From contig NZ_JAHBAV010000019.1 of the NCBI RefSeq assembly GCF_018390595.1, positions 1 through 59,075 of the forward strand: a stretch of 59,075 nucleotides of DNA. The letters run 5' to 3'. This document shows positions 44,656-53,470 of this stretch, piece after piece. A program made the position numbers and the translations under genes. How positions within the stretch are numbered: position 1 is the first letter of the stretch; every line of letters starts with the position of its first letter. Source of the stretch: Dietzia massiliensis. Lineage in GTDB: Bacteria; Actinomycetota; Actinomycetes; Mycobacteriales; Mycobacteriaceae. The notes under the pieces were generated by a model. It saw only the letters and a list, made by a program, of their open reading frames with translations. It did not search any database and had not been told where the DNA came from.

Positions 44656-45945
44656 ATGTCGAACGTCGGCAAGGCACGTACCGCTGAAGAGATCCAGAAG
44701 GACTGGGACACCAATCCCCGCTGGAAGGGCATCACCCGCAACTACACGGCCGAGCAGGTCGCCGAGCTGCAGGGCACCGTCGTCGAGGAGCACACCCTCG
44801 CCCGTCGTGGCGCGGAGATCCTCTGGGAGAAGGTCAACACCAAGGACTTCGTCAACTCCCTCGGTGCGCTGACCGGTAACCAGGCCGTGCAGCAGATCCG
44901 CGCGGGCCTCGAGGCCGTCTACCTCTCCGGCTGGCAGGTCGCCGGCGACGCGAACCTCTCGGGCCACACCTACCCGGACCAGTCGCTGTACCCGGCCAAC
45001 TCGGTCCCGACCGTCGTCCGTCGCATCAACAACGCCCTGCTGCGTGCCGACGAGATCGCCCGCGTCGAGGGTGACACCTCGGTCGAGAACTGGCTCGCCC
45101 CGATCGTCGCGGACGCCGAGGCCGGCTTCGGTGGCGCCCTGAACGCCTACGAGCTGCAGAAGGCCATGATCGCGGCCGGCGCCGCCGGTGTGCACTGGGA
45201 GGACCAGCTCGCGTCGGAGAAGAAGTGCGGCCACCTCGGTGGCAAGGTGCTCATCCCGACCAACCAGCACATCCGCACCCTGACCTCGGCCCGCCTGGCG
45301 TCGGACGTCGCGAACGTCCCGTCGGTCATCATCGCCCGCACCGATGCCGAGGCCGCCACCCTCATCACCTCGGACGTCGACGAGCGCGACCGTCCGTTCA
45401 TCACCGGTGAGCGCACCGCCGAGGGCTTCTACCACGTCAAGAACGGCATCGAGCCCTGCATCGAGCGCGCGAAGGCCTACGCCCCGTTCGCCGACATGAT
45501 CTGGATGGAGACCGGCACCCCGGATCTCGAGTACGCCAAGAAGTTCGCCGAGGGCGTCAAGGCCGAGTTCCCGGACCAGCTGCTGGCCTACAACTGCTCG
45601 CCCTCCTTCAACTGGAAGGCGAACCTGGATGACGACACCATCGCCAAGTTCCAGAAGGAGCTCGGCGCGATGGGCTTCAAGTTCCAGTTCATCACCCTGG
45701 CCGGCTTCCACTCGCTCAACTACGGCATGTTCGACCTGGCCTACGGCTACGCCCGCAACCAGATGAGCGCGTTCGTGGAGCTGCAGGAGCGCGAGTTCGC
45801 CGCGGCCAAGGAGCGTGGCTTCACCGCGGTCAAGCACCAGCGCGAGGTCGGTGCCGGCTACTTCGACCTCATCGCCACCACGGTCGACCCCAACACGTCC
45901 ACCGCGGCGCTGAAGGGCTCCACCGAGGAGGGCCAGTTCCACTGA
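44656..45945 (+). CDS. aceA: Isocitrate lyase
   Basis: First enzyme of the glyoxylate shunt; splits isocitrate to glyoxylate and succinate for growth on acetate and fatty acids. The 429-residue protein matches mycobacterial Icl1 throughout: [19 protein letters not shown], the catalytic [13 protein letters not shown] with Cys191, and [12 protein letters not shown] 44656 has AAAAGAG upstream. Regulation by RamB is indicated by the box in the 5' region. The malate synthase gene is not in the window. fadB2 downstream fits fatty-acid metabolism. Confidence 0.97.
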   Translation: MSNVGKARTAEEIQKDWDTNPRWKGITRNYTAEQVAELQGTVVEEHTLARRGAEILWEKVNTKDFVNSLGALTGNQAVQQIRAGLEAVYLSGWQVAGDANLSGHTYPDQSLYPANSVPTVVRRINNALLRADEIARVEGDTSVENWLAPIVADAEAGFGGALNAYELQKAMIAAGAAGVHWEDQLASEKKCGHLGGKVLIPTNQHIRTLTSARLASDVANVPSVIIARTDAEAATLITSDVDERDRPFITGERTAEGFYHVKNGIEPCIERAKAYAPFADMIWMETGTPDLEYAKKFAEGVKAEFPDQLLAYNCSPSFNWKANLDDDTIAKFQKELGAMGFKFQFITLAGFHSLNYGMFDLAYGYARNQMSAFVELQEREFAAAKERGFTAVKHQREVGAGYFDLIATTVDPNTSTAALKGSTEEGQFH

Positions 45946-46008
45946 GCTAGTGGACCTGGCCGGTGAACCGATCCGATCAACGATCGGCTCGCCGACATGA
46001 CGTGACAA

Positions 46009-46050
46009 CCGGGGGCCGTGGCCGTCTCGACGAGGCGGCCCGGCCCCCGG
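46009..46050 (+). terminator. aceA terminator
   Basis: CCGGGGGCC (46009-46017) pairs with GGCCCCCGG (46042-46050); an inner GGCCG...CGGCC extends the stem. Confidence 0.75.
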
Positions 46051-46137
46051 TCGTCTCTGGCGCTCACCCCGCCGCGGACCGGCGGACGGGCCGGCGCGCC
46101 CCCTTCACGACCCTCCTCCCGAAGGACCCAGGACACC

Positions 46138-47058
46138 ATGAGCAGCAGCCGCGACGCCGCGACGGACGCGGGACGGATCACCCGCGTCGGCGTGGTGGGG
46201 GCCGGGCAGATGGGCTCGGGCATCGCCGAGGTCTGCGCGCGTGCCCACGTGGACGTCCTCGTGTGGGAGTCCACCCGCGAGCTCACCACCGCCGGCCGTG
46301 CCCGGATCCTGCAGTCCCTCGACCGCGGGGTGTCCTCGGGCAAGATCACCGAACGTGAGCGCGAACAGGCCGCCCTGCGCCTGCGCTTCACCACCGACCC
46401 GGGCGACTTCTGCGACCGTCAGCTCGTGATCGAGGCGGTCGTCGAGGACTCCGCCGCCAAGTCGGCCGTCTTCCGGCAGCTCGACGAGATCGTCACCGAC
46501 CCGGGGGCCGTGCTGGCCACCAACACCTCCGCCGTCCCGGTCGCCGCCCTCGCCGGGTGCACGGCCCGCCCCGAGCGCGTGCTCGGCATGCACTTCTTCA
46601 ACCCCGTCCCCGTGCTCCCGCTGGTCGAGCTGGTGAGCACCCCCGAGACCGGCGCCGCCGTCCGCGACCGTGCCGAGGCGTTCGCCGAACAGGTCCTCGG
46701 CAAGCAGGTCGTGCACTCCGCCGACCGCGCCGGGGCCGTGGTCAACGCGCTGCTCGTGCCGTACCTGCTCTCCGCGATCCGGATGGCGGAGTCCGGCCAC
46801 GCCACTGCCGAGGACATCGACCGGGCCATGGTCCTCGGCTGCGCCCACCCCATGGGGCCGCTCGCCCTGGCCGACCACGTGGGACTCGACACGGTCAAGG
46901 TGATCGCCGAGGCGATGCACGCCGAGTTCGGCGAGCCGCTGTACTCACCGCCACCGCTGCTCGTGCACATGGTCGAGTCGGGCCGGCTGGGTCGGAAGAC
47001 GGGCCAGGGGTTCCACAGCTATCCCGTGCCCCGGGCGATGGCCCGCGCCGCGCGCTGA
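46138..47058 (+). CDS. fadB2: 3-hydroxybutyryl-CoA dehydrogenase
   Basis: The 306-residue NAD(P)-dependent 3-hydroxyacyl-CoA dehydrogenase has Rossmann motif VGVVGAGQMGSGIAEVCA at about residues 17-34, VIEAVVEDSAAK, the catalytic His in LGMHFFNPVPVLPLVELV and a C-terminal CHAD domain (AHPMGPLALADHVGLDTV ... GRKTGQGFHSY). It interconverts acetoacetyl-CoA and 3-hydroxybutyryl-CoA. ATG 46138 sets a normal N-terminus; longer in-frame starts cross the aceA terminator. It follows aceA as fadB2 (Rv0468) follows icl in mycobacteria. One nt separates it from the MetE-like gene. Confidence 0.93.
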   Translation: MSSSRDAATDAGRITRVGVVGAGQMGSGIAEVCARAHVDVLVWESTRELTTAGRARILQSLDRGVSSGKITEREREQAALRLRFTTDPGDFCDRQLVIEAVVEDSAAKSAVFRQLDEIVTDPGAVLATNTSAVPVAALAGCTARPERVLGMHFFNPVPVLPLVELVSTPETGAAVRDRAEAFAEQVLGKQVVHSADRAGAVVNALLVPYLLSAIRMAESGHATAEDIDRAMVLGCAHPMGPLALADHVGLDTVKVIAEAMHAEFGEPLYSPPPLLVHMVESGRLGRKTGQGFHSYPVPRAMARAAR

Positions 47059-47059
47059 G

Positions 47060-49426
47060 ATGACCTCGTCGTCGTCGCCCTCGTCGCCTCACCTCGAACC
47101 CACGCGCGCCTCGTCGGTCCTGGGCTACCCGCGCATCGGGCCGCGCCGCGAGCTCAAACGCGCGCTCGAACGCTACTGGCACGGCGACGGCACCCGCGCC
47201 GAGCTGCTCGCCACCGGCCGCCGCCTCCGGGAGGCCACCTGGCACGACCTTGGCGCCAAGGGCCTCACGCAGATCCCCGGCAACACCTTCAGCTTCTACG
47301 ACCACATCCTCGACGACGCCCTGCTCGTCGGCGCGATCCCCGCCCGCTTCCGCGACCTCACTCGCGACCTCACGCCCGTCGACACGGTCTTCGCCCTGGC
47401 CCGCGGCCGCGCCGACGTCCCCCCGCTCGAGCTGGTACCGCTCCAGGGGACCTCCTACTTGTACCGCCAGCCCGAGTTCGACGAGGCTTCCGAGCTGGCG
47501 CTGCGGCCGGGCGAGCTGCTCGCCGAGGTCGCCCGCGCGCACGAGCTGGGGCTCGAGATCCGGCCCGTCATCACCGGCCCGGTCTCGCTGCTGCTGCTCG
47601 GCAAGGCCTCGCCCGACGCCGCGCCGGGGTTCGCGCCGCTCGACCTGCTCGACCGGATGCTCGAGCAGTACGAGGCGCTGCTCGGCGTGCTGCACGCGGC
47701 GGGCGTGACGTGCGTGCAGTTCGACGAGCCCTGCATGACCATGGAGCGCACGCCGGACGAGATCGCCGCGTTGCGCGGGGCCTACGACCGGCTCGCCGCG
47801 GTGCCGGCGAGGCCACGGATCCTCGTCACCGGCGAGTACGGCGACCTCGGGGACGCGCTGCCCGCGCTCGCGGCCACGGGAATCGAGGCGATCGGCCTGG
47901 ACCTGGTCCACGGGCGGCGGACGGCCGCCGAGCTCGCCGCCGTGCCGGGCCTGGCCGCCAAGCGCTTCTACGCCGGCGTCGTGGACGGTCAGAACGTGTG
48001 GCGCACGGACAAGTTCGCGACGCTCGACTACCTGCGCGAGCTGCGGGCCGTGTTCGCCGACGTGGTGGTGTCGACCTCGTGCACGCTGCTGCACGTGCCG
48101 TACGACGTGCACGCCGAGACCGACCTGCCGGCCGAGCTCGTGGACTCGCTGGCCTTCGCCGAACAGAAGGTCGCCGAGGTGGTGTCGCTGGCGCACGCGC
48201 TCGAGGACGGCCCCACGCCGCGCTGGCGTCCGCTGCCCGTGCTGCCCAGTGCGCGCCGCGAGGATGTGCGCGCGAGGACCGCCCGGGTCGACGACGACGA
48301 CAAGGTTCGGGTTCCCTACGCCGATCGGGCCCCCCGGCAGGCCGGCAGGCTGGGTCTGCCGACGCTCCCGACCGCCACCCTCGGCTCGTTCCCGCAGACC
48401 GTGCAGATCCGGCGGGCCCGCCGCGACCTGGCGGAGGGGCGGATCGACTACGCCCGGTACTGCGACTACCTCCGTGCGGAGATCGCCTCGGTGATCCGGC
48501 TGCAGGAGGAAATCGGACTGGACGTGCTGGTCCACGGCGAGGTCGAGCGCAACGACATGGTGCAGTACTTCGCCGAACTGCTCGACGGGTTCGCCGCCAC
48601 CCGCAACGGCTGGGTGCAGTCGTACGGTTCGCGCTGCGTGCGGCCGCCCATCCTCTACGGGGACGTGGCGCGGCCCGCGCCGATGACCGTCGAGTGGACG
48701 GGCTACGCGCAGTCGCTCACGGACCGGCCGGTCAAGGGGATGATCACCGGGCCCGTGACGATGCTCGCGCGGTCGTTCTGCCGCACCGACCTCGCGCTGC
48801 CCGAGGTCGCCACGCAGCTCGCGCTGGCGGTGCGCGACGAGGTGGCCGATCTGGAGGCGGCCGGCACGGCCATCATCCAGATCGACGAGCCGGCCATCCG
48901 GGAACTGCTGCCGCGGCGCGGTGCCGACCGGCGCGCCTACCTCGACTGGGCGGTGGGCACCTTCCGCCTCGCCTCCGCCGGCGCGCGACCCGACACGCAG
49001 ATCCACACGCACATGACGTACTCGTCGCTGCAAGTGATGACCGAGGCGATCGAGGAGCTCGACGCCGACGTCACCAACATCGTGGCCACCCGCTCGATCG
49101 AGTGGGTGCTGGACGCCCTGACCGACCACACCCTGACCCGACAGGTCGCGCCCGGCGTGTACGAGTCGCGCTCGGGGTTCGTGCCGGACATCGACCTGCT
49201 GCACGAGCGGCTGCTGCGCGCGGTGGACGCCGTAGGGGTCGAGAGGCTGTGGGCGGTGCCCGACGGCGGGCTCAAGAGCCGCTACACGTGGCAGTTGGAG
49301 CCCAGCCTGCGGAACCTGGTGACCGCGGCCCGTCGGATCCGACGGGCGGTTGCCCGGCAGGGGCAGGGGTCTAATAAGATCGGGGCAGAGCAAGTCCCGG
49401 GACACGCGCCCGGGATCGGTAGTTGA
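47060..49426 (+). CDS. MetE-family protein lacking the zinc site and catalytic His
   Basis: The 788-residue protein aligns end to end with cobalamin-independent methionine synthase, with a constant +10 offset to E. coli numbering (known functional residues from memory). Zinc ligand His641 is kept (His651), but Cys643 is Thr653, Glu665 is Val675 and Cys726 is Gly736 (VPDGGLKSR instead of NPDCGLK). Proton donor His694 is Arg704. Substrate residues stay: GSFPQT, HGEVERND with Glu494, Asp609 and Glu615 in QIDEPAIRE. ATG 47060 follows the fadB2 stop by 1 nt, so it is translated with it. It cannot be a standard MetE; true function unknown. Confidence 0.85.
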   Translation: MTSSSSPSSPHLEPTRASSVLGYPRIGPRRELKRALERYWHGDGTRAELLATGRRLREATWHDLGAKGLTQIPGNTFSFYDHILDDALLVGAIPARFRDLTRDLTPVDTVFALARGRADVPPLELVPLQGTSYLYRQPEFDEASELALRPGELLAEVARAHELGLEIRPVITGPVSLLLLGKASPDAAPGFAPLDLLDRMLEQYEALLGVLHAAGVTCVQFDEPCMTMERTPDEIAALRGAYDRLAAVPARPRILVTGEYGDLGDALPALAATGIEAIGLDLVHGRRTAAELAAVPGLAAKRFYAGVVDGQNVWRTDKFATLDYLRELRAVFADVVVSTSCTLLHVPYDVHAETDLPAELVDSLAFAEQKVAEVVSLAHALEDGPTPRWRPLPVLPSARREDVRARTARVDDDDKVRVPYADRAPRQAGRLGLPTLPTATLGSFPQTVQIRRARRDLAEGRIDYARYCDYLRAEIASVIRLQEEIGLDVLVHGEVERNDMVQYFAELLDGFAATRNGWVQSYGSRCVRPPILYGDVARPAPMTVEWTGYAQSLTDRPVKGMITGPVTMLARSFCRTDLALPEVATQLALAVRDEVADLEAAGTAIIQIDEPAIRELLPRRGADRRAYLDWAVGTFRLASAGARPDTQIHTHMTYSSLQVMTEAIEELDADVTNIVATRSIEWVLDALTDHTLTRQVAPGVYESRSGFVPDIDLLHERLLRAVDAVGVERLWAVPDGGLKSRYTWQLEPSLRNLVTAARRIRRAVARQGQGSNKIGAEQVPGHAPGIGS

Positions 49427-49443
49427 CGAAAGAGGACGACATC

Positions 49444-49752
49444 ATGGCCGGTCAGACGCTCGAGCACACTGGTGCCGCCATCGTCGAGGAGTACTACCCG
49501 GAGTACGCGACGAAGGTCGCGCCCACCTACCCTCTGTACTCGACCGAGATCTACGTCGGGTCCGCCATCATCCTGCTGAGCATGAGCATGCTGGGCCTGC
49601 CCATCACCGCGATCGGCTACTACACGCAGGACGCCGGCGTCTCGCTGGGCATGGCGGTCGCCGCGGTCGTGGCCACCACCGTCGTGTTCCTCATCGGCCT
49701 GTTCGTGTGCATGTACGGCTTCCGTAAGCACGGCCGCGAGGACTCCCACTGA
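49444..49752 (+). CDS. Small two-helix membrane protein of unknown function
   Basis: The 102-residue protein has a soluble N-terminus (HTGAAIVEEYYPEYATKVAPTYPLYSTEI) and two hydrophobic helices (YVGSAIILLSMSMLGLPITAIGYYT and LGMAVAAVVATTVVFLIGLFVCMYGF) with the charged tail RKHGREDSH. ATG 49444 has GAAAGAGG upstream; the in-frame TTG at 49423 is less likely. It starts 17 nt after the MetE-like gene, so it may be part of that operon. No family recognised. Confidence 0.72.
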   Translation: MAGQTLEHTGAAIVEEYYPEYATKVAPTYPLYSTEIYVGSAIILLSMSMLGLPITAIGYYTQDAGVSLGMAVAAVVATTVVFLIGLFVCMYGFRKHGREDSH

Positions 49753-49793
49753 CGCTCGACCCGGTAGTCGCCGCCGGGGGACCCGCGCTCAAG

Positions 49794-51050
49794 GTGGGTG
49801 ACCCGGCGACCGACGCCGAGCGGAGGTCCGCCCTCCGTCGCATGAAAATGGTCGCGACGGGGTTCCTTGTCGTGGCCGGGGTGATCTACCTCGTCGCCGA
49901 ATACGCACTGCACAACGGCGCTCCCTCCTGGGTGGGTTACGTCCGCGCCGCCGCCGAGGCCGGGATGGTCGGCGGCCTGGCCGACTGGTTCGCCGTCACC
50001 GCCCTGTTCCGCCACCCCCTGGGCATCCCCATCCCGCACACGGCACTCATCCGCCGCAAGAAGGACCAGCTGGGAACCTCGCTCGGCGGGTTCGTGGGGG
50101 AGAACTTCCTCGACCCCGAGATGGTCAGCGAGAAGGTCCGCGGCGCCCGCATCCCCGAGCGCGCCGGCGAGTGGCTCGCCGAGACCGACAACCGCGCACT
50201 GGCCTCAGACCAGGCCGCCAAGGCCATCCGCTCCGTCCTGGCGGTGCTGCGCGACGAGGACGCGGTCGCGATCATCGAACGCACCATCGTGGCCCGGATC
50301 GCCGAGCCCGAGTGGGGCCCGCCCGCCGGCCGCATCCTCGCCGAACTCCTCGACGAGGGCCGCCACCTGCCGCTGCTCGACCTCATGGCCGACCGGGCCC
50401 ACGAATGGGTCGAGGCACACCCCGAGACGATCGACCGCTGGGTCCGCGAGAAGGCGCCCACCTGGGCCCCGCAGTTTGTCAACGAACTACTCTCCGACCG
50501 CGCTTACCGCGAGCTGCGCGAGTGGACGTGGCAGATCAAGGTCGACAAGCAGCACGCCGTGCGCCTGGCGTTGATCGGGTTCGTCGAGGACTTCGCCCGC
50601 GACCTGCAGCACGACCCGTCCACCATGGCCAAGCTCGAGTCGTTCAAGCACGAGGTCATGAACCGCGAGGAGGTGCGCCGCGCCGCCGGGTCGGCGTGGT
50701 CGGCCGCCAAGCGGATGATCGTCGAGGCCACCGAGGACACCTCCTCCACGCTGCGGGTGAAGATCGACGACCTCCTGCGCCGCCTGGCCGAGATGCTCGT
50801 CGGGGACGAGAAGATGCGCTCGCGGCTCGACGACTACATGACCCGCACGGCGCGCTACGTCGCGGAGAACTATGCCGGCGAGGTCACCTCGATCATCTCC
50901 GACACCGTCGAACGCTGGGACGCCGACGAGGCCTCCGACAAGATCGAGCTGCTCGCCGGCAAGGACCTGCAGTTCATCCGCATCAACGGCACGGTCGTCG
51001 GGGCCCTGGCCGGGTTCGCGATCCACGCGGCCACCGAGCTGCTCTTCTGA
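49794..51050 (+). CDS. DUF445 membrane protein
   Basis: The 418-residue DUF445 (YjiN/YheB-like) protein has an N-terminal helix (MVATGFLVVAGVIYLVAEYAL) and the conserved amphipathic motif VGGLADWFAVTALFRHPLGIPIPHTALIRRKKDQLGTSLGGFVGENFL. A long helical middle follows, then a C-terminal hydrophobic hairpin (DLQFIRINGTVVGALAGFAIHAATELL). GTG 49794 is the first plausible start, 41 nt after the previous gene, and lacks a good ribosome-binding site, so an upstream non-standard start cannot be excluded. Function unknown. It occupies the place of a membrane gene (Rv0473) beside Rv0474. Confidence 0.85.
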   Translation: MGDPATDAERRSALRRMKMVATGFLVVAGVIYLVAEYALHNGAPSWVGYVRAAAEAGMVGGLADWFAVTALFRHPLGIPIPHTALIRRKKDQLGTSLGGFVGENFLDPEMVSEKVRGARIPERAGEWLAETDNRALASDQAAKAIRSVLAVLRDEDAVAIIERTIVARIAEPEWGPPAGRILAELLDEGRHLPLLDLMADRAHEWVEAHPETIDRWVREKAPTWAPQFVNELLSDRAYRELREWTWQIKVDKQHAVRLALIGFVEDFARDLQHDPSTMAKLESFKHEVMNREEVRRAAGSAWSAAKRMIVEATEDTSSTLRVKIDDLLRRLAEMLVGDEKMRSRLDDYMTRTARYVAENYAGEVTSIISDTVERWDADEASDKIELLAGKDLQFIRINGTVVGALAGFAIHAATELLF

Positions 51051-51094
51051 GACCTTCTGTGACCCATCTCACGGGATCGTCGTACACATGGCGC

Positions 51095-51123
51095 TTGCTG
51101 GAGTTAGCACTAGTTGCTAGCGT
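51095..51123 (+). promoter_or_regulatory. Promoter and candidate autoregulatory operator of the XRE gene
   Basis: TTGCTG (51095-51100), 17-bp spacer, TAGCGT (51118-51123). An inverted repeat, TAGCA-N5-TGCTA (51105-51119), fills the spacer, where a repressor would compete with polymerase. 5' UTR about 50 nt. Confidence 0.55.
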
Positions 51124-51181
51124 TGGGGGCAGCCGAGGAGAGACGAACGGTTTGGCCGCAACGGCGGAGGGAGGTGACTCC

Positions 51182-51712
51182 ATGGCCGCACACGATGGTG
51201 CTGAACGCGGCGGACCCGCGCACGACGTCACGGGATCCGGCGTACCGGCAGACGAGCCGACAGCAGCAACCCTCGCCCGCCGTAACAAGCCGACGGGTGA
51301 GGTGCCGCGCCACACGGATGTCACCGCGCTCGTCGACGGCGACCGCCGTTCGTCCGACTCGCAGGACATCGGATCGTTCATCCGCGCCCAGCGGGAGGCC
51401 GCCCAGGTGTCCATCCGGCAGCTCGCGGAGCGTGCCGGCGTCTCCAACCCGTATCTGAGCCAGATCGAACGCGGGCTGCGCAAGCCTTCCGCCGAGGTCC
51501 TGGGTCAGATCGCCCGAGGTCTGAGGCTGTCCGCGGAGGTGCTCTACGCCCGCGCCGGGATCCTCGAACTCAAGCAGGGGAGTCCGGTGAGGGACGCGAT
51601 CCTCACCGCCCCGGACCTCACAGAGCGACAGAGGGAGGTGCTCGTGGAGATCTACGAGTCGTTCCTGGCGAACAATGCGACCGCAGCCGACCAGGTCGTC
51701 GACGTCCCCTGA
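51182..51712 (+). CDS. XRE-family transcriptional regulator (Rv0474-like)
   Basis: The 176-residue protein has a disordered first 60 residues and then a Cro/cI HTH (DIGSFIRAQREAAQVSIRQLAERAGVSNPYLSQIERGLRKPSAEVLGQIARGLRLSAEVLYARAG, residues 65-127). A short C-terminal helix follows (APDLTERQREVLVEIYESFLANN). The neighbour Rv0474 in M. tuberculosis precedes hbhA in the same way. ATG 51182 follows GGAGGGAGG. It probably controls itself and perhaps the hbhA homologue 81 nt downstream. Confidence 0.88.
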   Translation: MAAHDGAERGGPAHDVTGSGVPADEPTAATLARRNKPTGEVPRHTDVTALVDGDRRSSDSQDIGSFIRAQREAAQVSIRQLAERAGVSNPYLSQIERGLRKPSAEVLGQIARGLRLSAEVLYARAGILELKQGSPVRDAILTAPDLTERQREVLVEIYESFLANNATAADQVVDVP

Positions 51713-51793
51713 TCCGGGACCTGCCGACGGCGGCCCGCCGGGCCACGTGACACCGCAGATGAGAACACCGCACGACACGAACGAGGAGTCGAC

Positions 51794-53023
51794 ATGAGCA
51801 AGAAGACCACCGGCAAGAAGTCCACGTCCAAGGCCGAAGAGACCGGCGCCGACGCCTCCCGGGAACCCGCCGTCGGCGGCCCGCTCGGCCAGGCGATCGC
51901 CGCCGTGCGGACGCCGGTCTACGCCTACGTCGGGGCCAACGACCTCGCGATCCAGGCGGTCTCCGGGCTCGTGAACGACCTGCGCCGCCGCGCCGAGGGC
52001 GCCGTCTCCGACGCGCAATCCAAGGTCACCTCGCGCGTCTCCGACGTCCAGAACCGCCTCACCGAGCGCGTGACCGGTGCCCAGGAGCGCGTCAGCGAGG
52101 TGCCCGAGCGCGTCCAGTCGCTGCCCGCGGAGGTCGAGGAGCTCGTCAACCGCTTCCGCCCCGAGGAGCTGCGCAAGATCGCCGACGCGTATGTGCAGGT
52201 GGCCGCCGGCATCTACGGCGGACTCGCCGCCCGCGGCGAGGACGTCGTGAGCCGACTCCGTGAGGAGAACCCGCAGCTCGAGGCCGGACTCGCCCGCGTC
52301 AACGAGCAGGTCGCCCGCGCCGCCGGCGCGGTCGAGGAGCAGCGCGAGCTGGGCGAGGAGGCCCTCGGCACGGTCGCGCGCCAGACCCGGTCGATCGGCG
52401 TGAAGGCCGCCGGACGCGTCTCCAAGGCCGCCCGCCAGGCCGCCGAGTCCGCCGGCGACGCCGCCGACACGGCCGCCGAGCGCGTCGACGAGGTGGCCGA
52501 TCGGGTCGACCGGACCGCCGACAAGGCCGCCGACCGCGTCGACGAGGCCGCTTCCACGGTCTCCGCCGAGGTCGCCCGCAGCACCGCGGAGGTCGAGGCC
52601 CGCACGACCCCGGCCAAGAAGGCGCCCGCGAAGAAGGCCCCGGCCAAGAAGGCGGCGGCCAAGAAGGCGCCCGCGAAGAAGGCCCCGGCCAAGTCCACGA
52701 CCACCACGGCGGCCACGACGACCTCGACCACCGACAAGCCGGTGGCCGCCAAGCCCACGGCCGATGAGGCCGCGGCCGCGAAGGCGGCGGCCAAGACGAC
52801 CGCCAAGAAGTCGACGGCGACCAAGTCCACGGCGACCAAGTCCACCGCCAAGCCGACCGGCGGCAAGCCCGCCGCCACCACGCCGACCGGGGCCAAGGCG
52901 AACGACTCGAAGCCGGCCGGTTCGGACTCGGACGCGCCCTCGCCGGTCGAGCTCGCCGACAACGACCCGGCGCTGACCACCGCGGATACGCCGTTGCCGC
53001 CCGCCGGCACCGATCGCCCCTGA
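51794..53023 (+). CDS. hbhA: Heparin-binding hemagglutinin (HbhA) homologue with internal Lys-Ala-Pro repeats
   Basis: The 409-residue protein matches HbhA: VYAYVGANDLAIQAVSGLVNDLRRRAEG, a long coiled-coil helix (residues 60-210), EELRKIADAYVQVAAGIYGGLAARGEDVVSRLR and the diagnostic EEALGTVARQTRSIGVKAAG. The Lys/Ala/Pro repeat that ends mycobacterial HbhA is here internal (about residues 272-297). It is followed by 110 residues of Thr/Lys/Ala repeats (KKSTATKSTATKSTAK) and an acidic end DSDAPSPVELADNDP. HbhA binds glycosaminoglycans and affects lipid-body and cell-pole processes. ATG 51794 has ACGAGGAG upstream. A cell-surface role is inferred. Confidence 0.87.
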   Translation: MSKKTTGKKSTSKAEETGADASREPAVGGPLGQAIAAVRTPVYAYVGANDLAIQAVSGLVNDLRRRAEGAVSDAQSKVTSRVSDVQNRLTERVTGAQERVSEVPERVQSLPAEVEELVNRFRPEELRKIADAYVQVAAGIYGGLAARGEDVVSRLREENPQLEAGLARVNEQVARAAGAVEEQRELGEEALGTVARQTRSIGVKAAGRVSKAARQAAESAGDAADTAAERVDEVADRVDRTADKAADRVDEAASTVSAEVARSTAEVEARTTPAKKAPAKKAPAKKAAAKKAPAKKAPAKSTTTTAATTTSTTDKPVAAKPTADEAAAAKAAAKTTAKKSTATKSTATKSTAKPTGGKPAATTPTGAKANDSKPAGSDSDAPSPVELADNDPALTTADTPLPPAGTDRP

Positions 53024-53083
53024 CGCGATAGGAACACGCGCCCGGCCCGAATGGCATTCGCGCCCGGTCGCGTGAGGCACCGC

Positions 53084-53119
53084 CGCCCCGGCCCGCTCCC
53101 TCGGGAGTAGGCCGGGGCG
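53084..53119 (+). terminator. hbhA terminator
   Basis: CGCCCCGGCC (53084-53093) pairs perfectly with GGCCGGGGCG (53110-53119), with an inner CTCCC/GGGAG. Confidence 0.85.
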
Positions 53120-53175
53120 TTGCGCGTCTCGGACGGGTGTGAACATCGCCGCGCGGTCGTGTCCGACCCGGCCAC

Positions 53176-53181
53176 TACACT
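53176..53181 (+). promoter_or_regulatory. -10 element of leaderless DUF2516-merR operon
   Basis: TACACT, 7 nt, then GTG 53189. Confidence 0.6.
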
Positions 53182-53188
53182 GGGACCC

Positions 53189-53470
53189 GTGATTGACACG
53201 CTTACCGGCACGTGGGGAACTGTCCAGCTCATCATCCAGGGCGCGCTCGTCGTGTGGGCGCTGGCCGGGCTCGTGCTGGCCGCGCTGCCGCCCGCCTCGG
53301 CGTACTCCGTCGAGGGGAAGTGGCCCAAGCCGGCATGGATCGCCATCTGTGCAGTCGCCGCCCTGCTCTTCGCCGTCCGGCCGCTCGGTTTCCTCAGCAT
53401 CATCGCGATGGTGGCGGTGGGCGTGTTCTTCGCCGACGTGCGTCCCGCGGTCGGCGGTCGACGCAGGTGA
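53189..53470 (+). CDS. DUF2516 small membrane protein (Rv0476-like)
   Basis: The 93-residue protein has two or three hydrophobic segments (TVQLIIQGALVVWALAGLVLAAL; AWIAICAVAALLFAVRPLGFLSIIAMVAVGVFFADV) and the conserved PPASAYSVEGKWPKPAW loop. Genes of this family follow hbhA in mycobacteria. GTG 53189 is set by a -10 box 7 nt upstream. It overlaps the regulator gene by GTGA, an unusual coupling of a membrane protein with a MerR regulator. Function unknown. Confidence 0.83.
   Translation: MIDTLTGTWGTVQLIIQGALVVWALAGLVLAALPPASAYSVEGKWPKPAWIAICAVAALLFAVRPLGFLSIIAMVAVGVFFADVRPAVGGRRR

Noticed and set aside
46895..49405. An 836-codon open frame antisense to the MetE-like gene
   Set aside because: Arg/Gly/His-rich shadow without conserved motifs; the sense frame aligns with MetE along its full length.
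49423..49443. TTG start adding seven residues to the small membrane protein
   Set aside because: ATG 49444 has a purine-rich ribosome-binding site (GAAAGAGG) at good distance; that site would lie inside the extended frame.
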